Source: Clostridia bacterium
GTDB taxonomy: Bacteria; Bacillota; Clostridia; Oscillospirales; Acutalibacteraceae
Assembly: GCA_017502965.1 (NCBI GenBank)
Contig: JAFVTZ010000037.1
Location: 1-8,457, forward strand
Direction of reading: 5' to 3'
DNA: 8,457 bases
The position numbers and the translations under genes are program-made. Below the pieces are notes generated by a model that saw only the letters and a program-made list of their open reading frames with translations, did not search any database and was not told the origin of the DNA. Shown one piece after another: positions 1 through 6,400 of this stretch; the stretch's first letter is position 1; the number at the start of each line of letters is the position of its first letter.

Positions 1-51
1 AGCATTGCAGGAATCACACCGGGAAAATACAGAATACATTATCATAAATAA
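1..51 (+). CDS. 3' end of a convergent plus-strand gene (partial, 16 codons)
   Basis: Reading from base 1, the plus strand is open for 16 codons and ends at TAA (49-51). The visible tail reads SIAGITPGKYRIHYHK. It is followed seven bases later by a hairpin with a T-rich tail, as expected after a gene end. The PGKYRI-type ending resembles the C-terminal beta-sandwich strand seen in, for example, neutral ceramidases, but 16 residues are too few for a family call. A second plus-strand frame is also open to 93, so the choice of frame rests on the protein-like ending and the terminator position. If real, this gene faces the minus-strand operon tail to tail and is not part of it. Confidence 0.45.
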   Translation, partial: SIAGITPGKYRIHYHK

Positions 52-57
52 TCTGCC

Positions 58-86
58 AAAAGCCGAAATAATATATTTCGGCTTTT
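58..86. terminator. Bidirectional intrinsic terminator between convergent genes
   Basis: The arms AAAAGCCGAAATA (58-70) and TATTTCGGCTTTT (74-86) are perfectly complementary over 13 bp, with a 3-nt loop. On the plus strand the stem ends in TTTTGTTT, a reasonable U-tract. On the minus strand the 3' arm ends in TTTT before GGCAG, a weaker tract. It sits 11 bases beyond the stop of the minus-strand propeller frame and 6 bases beyond the plus-strand stop. It therefore likely ends transcription from both sides and marks the 3' end of the operon. Confidence 0.8.
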
Positions 87-96
87 GTTTATAACT

Positions 97-1221
97 TTAA
101 TTTAAATCAGCAATAGAAATCTTTGAAATTTCAATTTTTTCCTTGCCTACAGAATAAATAATGTAGAGTTCGCCGTCTTTTACGAAAGTGCTGGGATAAG
201 AATAAGCACCGTCTTTATAAAGACCTTCAAACTGATGAGTATATGTACCAGTTCTTATTACATACTCTTTATCAAAGTTAAATCCATCAGAAGAAGTGAA
301 AAGAGTCAGCGGTGTACGGACATTATTTATACTTGTATTACCAATCCAGTAATACATTCCGTTTGCAAGTCTGCCAACTGCAAATTTAGAACTGTCACTC
401 CTGAAATTTGTAGCATAAGGTCTGGTCCAACTTGCACCGTCGTCATAACTTTCACTATAATAAAGAACATCAGAATTAGAGCGGAACATCATATGCAGTA
501 CACCGTCATCAGTCTGATAAAAACCGCTTTCGGTTATAAGTTTTGCACCGTCCGCAATAGCTTCATCAATAGAAATATTAACATTCTTCCAACCTGAAAG
601 ACCTGTTATATCATCAGTAATAGGATTAACATTTGCTCCGCACATAATCAGTCTGCCGCTTGCGGTTTGCTGTGGTGCAAAATTGCAGGCCGCACCGCAA
701 TTTAATTGACTGTGAGACCAGTTTACACCGTCTTTAGTCACAGCCATATACATTTTCCAGTTAGTACGGACTGCGTTCTCAGCTGTAGGTCTTACAGCTA
801 CTCCGCTGCTTGTATCAACACAAGACTCGCTATAGTCAAAGGTTGCATAATACGCGATAAGCCTTTCATCTGTACTGTAAAGACCGCCGGGGACTACTAC
901 TGTATAGGTCTCCTTTTTACCCTCAGCGATAACTGTATAATCAGACCAGTTCGCAGCATCATCCGAAACAGAAACCGCCATTGACTGACCTATATCTTCT
1001 TCATTCTTTTCACCGATAGAGAAAACCGAATAAAACTTACCTTTAAAGAATGTTATATGCGGATGATGCGCATACGAAGCGCCGGCTTTCGGATTATAAA
1101 CAGTAGTTGTGCTTACTGAAACCGTTTTATTAACGGTTGCAGTATTTTTTACTGAAAGAGCATTTTGCCGAGTTGACTGGTCAGTGTTTATTGTAACTCG
1201 GCTGCCCCGAAAAAACAGCAA
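97..1221 (-). CDS. Sialidase-fold (Asp-box) beta-propeller, likely the -1 frameshift extension of the dockerin protein
   Basis: This 374-codon frame encodes a beta-propeller of the sialidase superfamily (BNR/Asp-box type). Asp-box-like motifs occur near residues 86-92 (SDDAANW), 162-168 (TKDGVNW), 258-265 (SYDDGASW, the best match) and 310-316 (SSDGFNF). The closing strand (YSYPSTFVKDGELYIIYS, about 340-357) matches the end of the propeller in the partial gene at 7765-8457. The N-terminal blade starts at about residue 49 (SYAHHPHITFFKGKFY). No classical RIP motif of GH33 sialidases is present, so a true sialidase activity is not supported and the substrate is unknown. The first 48 residues look like a linker. 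The only upstream start is TTG at 1221. It has no Shine-Dalgarno sequence and is directly preceded by an in-frame TAA (1222-1224). The first in-frame ATG is codon 81, inside blade 1. There is no signal peptide, although the homologous context is secreted. The best reading is that this is the C-terminal half of a protein begun at 3422, reached by a -1 shift at 1209-1215 or separated by a one-base lesion there. As an independent gene it would be leaderless and poorly initiated. Confidence 0.85.
   Translation of the reverse strand: MLFFRGSRVTINTDQSTRQNALSVKNTATVNKTVSVSTTTVYNPKAGASYAHHPHITFFKGKFYSVFSIGEKNEEDIGQSMAVSVSDDAANWSDYTVIAEGKKETYTVVVPGGLYSTDERLIAYYATFDYSESCVDTSSGVAVRPTAENAVRTNWKMYMAVTKDGVNWSHSQLNCGAACNFAPQQTASGRLIMCGANVNPITDDITGLSGWKNVNISIDEAIADGAKLITESGFYQTDDGVLHMMFRSNSDVLYYSESYDDGASWTRPYATNFRSDSSKFAVGRLANGMYYWIGNTSINNVRTPLTLFTSSDGFNFDKEYVIRTGTYTHQFEGLYKDGAYSYPSTFVKDGELYIIYSVGKEKIEISKISIADLN
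1167..1215 (-). promoter_or_regulatory. Candidate programmed -1 ribosomal frameshift signal
   Basis: On the minus strand the heptamer T TTT TTC (1215-1209) is in the correct phase with the upstream frame (codons TTT, TTC). It allows both tRNAs to re-pair one base back as TTT, TTT. A 6-nt spacer (GGGGCA, 1208-1203) leads to a perfect 8-bp stem, GCCGAGTT (1202-1195) with AACTCGGC (1174-1167), enclosing a 20-nt loop. Five loop bases, ACTGA (1185-1181), can also pair with TCAGT (1155-1151), a possible weak pseudoknot. The upstream-frame stop (1190-1188) lies in the loop. The layout matches known -1 frameshift signals. Function is inferred. Confidence 0.5.
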
Positions 1222-3422
1222 TTACTACTGTAAACATAACTTGTATTGCCTTCACTATCAGTGAGTTTTATGTAAGCACGAACGGTTCTCGAAGTGTTTG
1301 CAGGTAAATCGGTAACATAAAGTTTATACTGAGAATAAGTATCAGTATTGCCAAAAACTGCTTTTGTAACAACAATATCCTGAGAATCTGCTACAAGTGC
1401 TGATTTATTTTCTGTATAATCCCCTTCTGCTGCAATAACACCAATCTCATCAATAGTATAGTTATTGGTTACATAAACACCCATACTTGCAACAAGTGTC
1501 ACAAAATCTCCGCTGACAGTACCGATCTGATTAAGATATACATACGGTTTCTCACTGTCGAAATCAGCCTGTGCATTTTTAATATTAAAGTTTCCGTCTG
1601 CAAGATATGCATAATTTTCAGCAGACTCGCTCTCAACAGCAACTGCATTACTGTCAACTATTGAAATTGCAGAAGCAACATATTTTTTAAGACGAACCAG
1701 ATCAGTTACATTGGTTGCACCGTCACCGTTGCAGTCGGCCATAGAAGCATCATAAGCAACGCTTGCTTCAAGCAATACTTTTCTGAGAACTGAAAGGTCA
1801 CCTGAATTCACCGCATCGTCACGGCTTACATCATACGGCATTGCCTGAGGAATACAGGAAGTTACATCAGTAACCTCTGCTACTGTTTTATAGGTATGGA
1901 ATGCGGTATATGCACCGTCTGCAGTGATTGATTCACTAATACATATACGTACACCGTCAACATACACCATTGCAACTTTATTGATATATTTTAACTTGAG
2001 TTCGAAATCAGAAATATCTGAACCCTCAGGGAAATTACACCAAGCAGAAACACGCTTATTTGTAGAATTCCTGTAAACTACTGCCTGACTTACACCGTTA
2101 GTAGACTGAATACGAACAGAATAACCGTCAGCGAAGCTTGTTGATGAAGCACCGAAATAAAGGTAAAGCTGATTATTACCCTCTATGCTCTTCAAATTAG
2201 CCGAAATTTCAAAATCACCATTTGTTCCAATACCGACATTTGCTTTATTCCAATTAGTTACACTTGTAAAGCTCATTCCGTTTTCAATTGCTACAGCATT
2301 GGTTACAGGAGTAAAGGCGGTATCATTACCGTGAGATTTTGTTATCTTGAAATTATTGAACTGTGCAGAAGTATATAATGTAGCAAGACCGAATTTTCCG
2401 GGAGTATAGTTTATAGTTGTAGTTAAAACTCGACTTCCGTTAATATAAAGTTCGCAGTTATCGGGTGTTAATACAAGTTTAACCTTAAAGTTGCTCGGAT
2501 CAAATCCCGAAGGTCCCGATACCCATGCACTGCGTCTTGTGTTAGTGCCTGCTACCAATTCGTATATAGCAAAATGCGCACCATTGGCATCATTAGGCTG
2601 CATATTAACAGAGAAATAATTGCTGTCATCAATAAGTCCGAAACGGATATAACTCTGATTGTTACCACTCAGACACTTATAATCGGTTTCTATTGTAAGG
2701 TATTTACCAACTGCAGGCTCACTTACATATGCCTGATTCCATTTCTGAGTATCTAAAAGAGTCTTGAAACCATTTTCCGAATTCACAAACTTTCCTGCAA
2801 ATGCATCAATATGCTCATTGTAAACATAAAGATTTACATTGTTAAAATAATTTATGATTTTATTGTTAGCAAGTCCGAAATAACCGCCGTTATATGTAGC
2901 ACTCTGGTCTGTTGACTGACCCACATAAATATCATCGATAAATGCGTACATAAAGCCGTTTGTATAAGAAATTTTTACATTAAAGTCACTTGCGTCCGAA
3001 GTGGCAGGAAAAATAGCCCAGCCGGAAACACGGGTATTTTTTGTTGCTGCATCAGGGTCAAAATAATAGAAAGCTATCTGATTTGTTGCGGCTGTTGGTG
3101 CAATCTGAAGAAAATAATAAGGACCCGAATTTGCCTGATAACCGAAACGGATATAGTAATAAGGAACCGTACTGCTTGTATCGTCATAGGTAATGTCCAT
3201 ACTCCACATCCAGTTATCAGTCTTAGCCACTGTAGTCGAAGATACGGCCTGGTTATTACTGACAGTCGATTGTGCTCTACCTGTTGTAAAATCCCAAGAG
3301 CCTGTAAGTTTTGTCCAGCCAGCCATATTGCTGACAAATGTTGTTGCTGCCGATACGGGAGCAACGAAAAGGAAGGTTGCCAAAAGAGTAAGCGTCAGAA
3401 GAGTTGCTAAAAACTTTTTCAT
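1188..3422 (-). CDS. Secreted three-module beta-sandwich protein with internal type I dockerin
   Basis: This 744-residue protein begins with a clear Sec signal peptide (MKKFLATLLTLTLLATFLF, probable cleavage after VSA near residue 25). Three concanavalin A-like/LamG-like sandwich modules follow, at about 30-200, 208-363 and 372-520. Each has the recurring features N..Y.RFG or LYFG, SAW..(F)P, a V.(I/V)DG or INGS turn and a G.(F/Y).GLA closing strand. A type I dockerin occupies about 531-586. An Ig-like or fibronectin-like domain follows at about 600-735 (ending near SRTVRAYIKLTDSEGNTSYV). ATG at 3422 is preceded by AAAGGAG with a 9-nt spacer. It overlaps the previous gene's TGA as ATGA, so translation is coupled. 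The dockerin suggests attachment to a cohesin-bearing scaffold, and the sandwich modules probably bind glycan. No catalytic domain is evident in this frame. The protein ends abruptly with GAAELQ after the Ig-like domain, right where the -1 frame opens into a propeller. A frameshifted product would be about 1118 residues and would gain a possible catalytic domain. Confidence 0.9.
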   Translation of the reverse strand: MKKFLATLLTLTLLATFLFVAPVSAATTFVSNMAGWTKLTGSWDFTTGRAQSTVSNNQAVSSTTVAKTDNWMWSMDITYDDTSSTVPYYYIRFGYQANSGPYYFLQIAPTAATNQIAFYYFDPDAATKNTRVSGWAIFPATSDASDFNVKISYTNGFMYAFIDDIYVGQSTDQSATYNGGYFGLANNKIINYFNNVNLYVYNEHIDAFAGKFVNSENGFKTLLDTQKWNQAYVSEPAVGKYLTIETDYKCLSGNNQSYIRFGLIDDSNYFSVNMQPNDANGAHFAIYELVAGTNTRRSAWVSGPSGFDPSNFKVKLVLTPDNCELYINGSRVLTTTINYTPGKFGLATLYTSAQFNNFKITKSHGNDTAFTPVTNAVAIENGMSFTSVTNWNKANVGIGTNGDFEISANLKSIEGNNQLYLYFGASSTSFADGYSVRIQSTNGVSQAVVYRNSTNKRVSAWCNFPEGSDISDFELKLKYINKVAMVYVDGVRICISESITADGAYTAFHTYKTVAEVTDVTSCIPQAMPYDVSRDDAVNSGDLSVLRKVLLEASVAYDASMADCNGDGATNVTDLVRLKKYVASAISIVDSNAVAVESESAENYAYLADGNFNIKNAQADFDSEKPYVYLNQIGTVSGDFVTLVASMGVYVTNNYTIDEIGVIAAEGDYTENKSALVADSQDIVVTKAVFGNTDTYSQYKLYVTDLPANTSRTVRAYIKLTDSEGNTSYVYSSNCCFFGAAELQ
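1665..1832 (-). other. Type I dockerin domain (internal)
   Basis: Residues 531-586 of the protein starting at 3422 hold two F-hand calcium-binding repeats. Repeat 1 has D531, S533, D535 and D542 followed by LSVLRKVLL. Repeat 2 has D563, N565, D567, G568, N571 and D574 followed by LVRLKKYVA. The first loop is degenerate, reading SRDD where NGDG is usual. Residues at the cohesin-recognition positions 10/11 differ between repeats (SG versus VT), while positions 17/18 are basic in both (RK, KK). Dockerins are usually at a protein end. Here an Ig-like domain, and possibly a propeller, follow. Confidence 0.9.
1863..3335 (-). repeat. Three tandem LamG-like sandwich modules (protein level)
   Basis: Three modules of about 150-170 residues lie at 2823-3335, 2334-2801 and 1863-2309. 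They share a core with the modules of the neighbouring 1444-residue protein. The third is closest to those: NWNKANVG, LYLYFG, DGYSVRIQ, NKRVSAW, VYVDG and TYKTVAEV all have direct counterparts there. The first two are more diverged (YIRFGYQ, YIRFGLI). The similarity is in protein, with no long exact DNA repeat seen, so the duplications are old. Confidence 0.8.
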
Positions 3423-6400
3423 AAAGATAATCTCCTTTGTTTTTTATTTTTACGGCTAACAGCCAAAATTAACATTATTGATGCTAAAGAAGAAATTGCC
3501 GAAAATACTGCAAGAGGTACATTGCTGCTGTCAGAAGTAGCAGGGATATGCGATACTGTGCGTACTTCGCCCGACAATGCCATATTTATAAGTTTTCCGC
3601 TTGTGCGGTTAAAGGCTACGCCGTAATATCCGTCAGTACCGCCCTCTATAACTGTAGAAGTGCAAACCGTTTTACCGTCTATCATAACAACAGCGATATT
3701 ATTTGACAATTTAACCGTAAGACGGAACTTTTCCTTATCGGCATTTTCAGGGAATTTAACCCAAGATGAAACACGCTTTCTTTCAGTATCATTATAAACC
3801 GCAATATTATTATCCTTTGCTTCGTCATTCAGCTGAATTCTCACAGAATATCCGCCGTCAAGACTATCACCGTTCGGTAATGCAAAATAGAAATAATACT
3901 GTTTTAGTTTGCCGCTTATATATTCAATATCGGCATCAAATTTATAATTTCCCTTTACTGGCGCTGTACTTACAGCCTTGTTCCAACCGTTAACATTTGT
4001 AGGATAAAGTCCGAGTTTTATCTTCTCAAAATTGTTCGGTGTTAAAATTTTCAAATCAACCGTTTTATTCTGATAACTTTCATCAGGTATGTTTGTTTTA
4101 TCAGTCTTGAATGATATTGAAACATTCTGCACATCAGCACCTGATTTATTTGTAGCAATACCACAGTATCCGCCTTTGAATTCGGGGACATTACATATTG
4201 CAAGAAGAACATCATCAGCGTAAACCGAAAGCCGTTTATTAACCATTTTAAGGGTAATTTTAAACTTTTCTTTGCTGACAGTTTCTGGCCATGCTGTCCA
4301 GCGTGCCAACCTTTTTTTGAGCACATCATCATAAACCGCAATATTATTGGTTTTAACATCTTTTCCGAACTGAATTCTTACCGAATAACCGTCATCAAGG
4401 TAGTAACTGCTGCTAAGTCCGAAATAGACATAAAGTTGACGTTCTGCACCTTTAAAATCAGAAATATCAGCTTCAAAAATGAAATCCTCATTTTTATCGA
4501 TAAATGATGAAAATCCTGCTTTACTCCAACCGCTTGTTTTTTCGGAAGAATAACCGTTACGGATTTCTTCCCATTCTGAAGTTATATGATTCCAATTTTG
4601 CTTTTTGGGATAATAAATATCCTGATTTGTGTTTTCTTCGCCGCCTGTCGGCTTTTCGGCCTTATAACTTACAGTTGTATTTTTAAAAGTAGCAGTTGCT
4701 TTATTGGTCGCAATACCCATGTATCCGCCCGAATAATCGGTTAAATAATCTGTTGCAACAACTATTTTTCCGTCTATCAGAACAGTAACCAGTTTTCCCG
4801 ACATTTCAACTGCAACTTTGAAATTATGCTTATCGGAAGTTTCAGGGAAAGACACCCAAGCCGCTTTTCTCTTATTATCAGCACCGTAAACACAGACATT
4901 ATTATTCCCTGCACTCTCACCGAATTGAAAACGCACCGAATAACCGTTTTCTGTTTTGGAATTATCAGGCAAGCCAAAATAAATATACATCTGCTCGCCA
5001 TTAAAATCTTTAACCTCGGTTTCGAAACGGAAACTTCCGTTATCAAGTTTTCGGTCAAGCACCGCTTTATTCCATGTATTATTACCTGTGGCTGTGTATG
5101 ACTTATCAGATTTTTTCCAATTGGTAGTCAGTGTTATCCATTCAGGATTTTCCGTTTTCCAATAAACATTTTCGTTTAAAGTATTGCGGTTTAAAACTGT
5201 TTTTCTGCTCTGTGCAAACATCCAATCCAAAACATCTTTCGACTGGAATGCATAGTCCCAGACATTGTGACCTTTGTCGGTAAATTCGGTATATTTAATA
5301 TTTCCGTCAAGATTTTTAAGGGCTTCAACCATCTTACGGGTAGCCTCTACTGCAACAGTATCATCATCCGTACTATGGAATGTCCAAATAGGTATTCCTT
5401 TAATGTATTTTGCGTATTCAGGATCGCTTCCTGCACACACAGGCAACGCCGCCGCAAAACGTTCAGGATAGGTTGAAATTAAATACCATGTGGCATAACC
5501 GCCCATTGAAAATCCACCTACATACTGACGCTTTTTATCAACAGAATAATTTTTGCCTATATCATATAAAAGTTCGCTCACAGCCGATAAATAGCGGGAA
5601 ATTTCAAAACTTTCAATATCGTAATTATCATTTTCAGCATCGTTATACCAAGGATAATTACCGTTACCTGTAACCCAGCTTACCTTATCGGCAGTTTGAG
5701 GAACAACTATAATTGCCTCGTATTTTTCACGGTTATGCCAGAGGGAAACCGCTAAATTAAAGCAGGAATTGAGTTGTTTACTGTTATCGCCGCCCCAAAG
5801 ACCGGCTCCGTGCATTGCAAGAACTACAGGATATTTTTTATTAGCATCATAGTTCTTTGGCAGATAAAAACGGTAATTCAACTTTGAGCCGCGGCTATCT
5901 GTAAACACAAGTTTCTGAAAATCCGCATCAAACTGTTCGGTGATACTTTTTTCAGAGTTTTCCGCACCGTCTGCCGAGTCCCCTGTGTAAACCTTGAAGT
6001 TATCTATCTTTATTGCAGCATCCTTTTCACCTTGTGACAGTGCTATGCGGAACATTGTCTGAACTTCGTCAGGTGTTCCGACATATTTATTATTCTGGAA
6101 CTCCTGATTTCTGATTGCTAAAACACCGTCCAGATAAACCGAATATGTACGGTTTTTGTCATTTACAACCACTGCAATATTGGTGAATTTCTCTGAAGAG
6201 AGCATACCGAGTGCCGTGCTTCCGAGTGCCCCTGTTGTGGTATGAATATATCCGTTTTCGGAAACTCTTAAAAGGTATTCAAAAACACCCGAACCGTTTA
6301 CATTCTTTCTGCCTATAAGCAAATTAACGAAATTCTTAAGTTTTACATTTTCATTAAGGCTTGCATCAAACTGAACAACATAAGTATCTGCTTTGAGTGT

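Noticed and set aside
235..597. Plus-strand open frames across the window (for example 235-597, 3193-3459, 4826-5101)
   Set aside because: They lie opposite long, motif-rich minus-strand genes, lack recognisable domains and ribosome binding sites, and have compositions expected of antisense shadows.
1167..1202. The 8-bp hairpin as an intrinsic terminator of the dockerin gene
   Set aside because: It is followed on the minus strand by AAAATGCTC, not a T-run, and coding sequence continues past it.
97..1221. The propeller frame as an independent gene starting at TTG 1221
   Set aside because: There is no ribosome binding site upstream of the TTG, an in-frame TAA directly precedes it, there is no signal peptide, and the first 48 residues look like a linker. 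Reinitiation after the stop at 1188 cannot be fully excluded.
3074..3364. Alternative minus-strand frames inside the long genes (for example 3074-3364, 4051-4359, 4777-5058)
   Set aside because: They are out of frame with the clear module motifs and show no protein-like features of their own.
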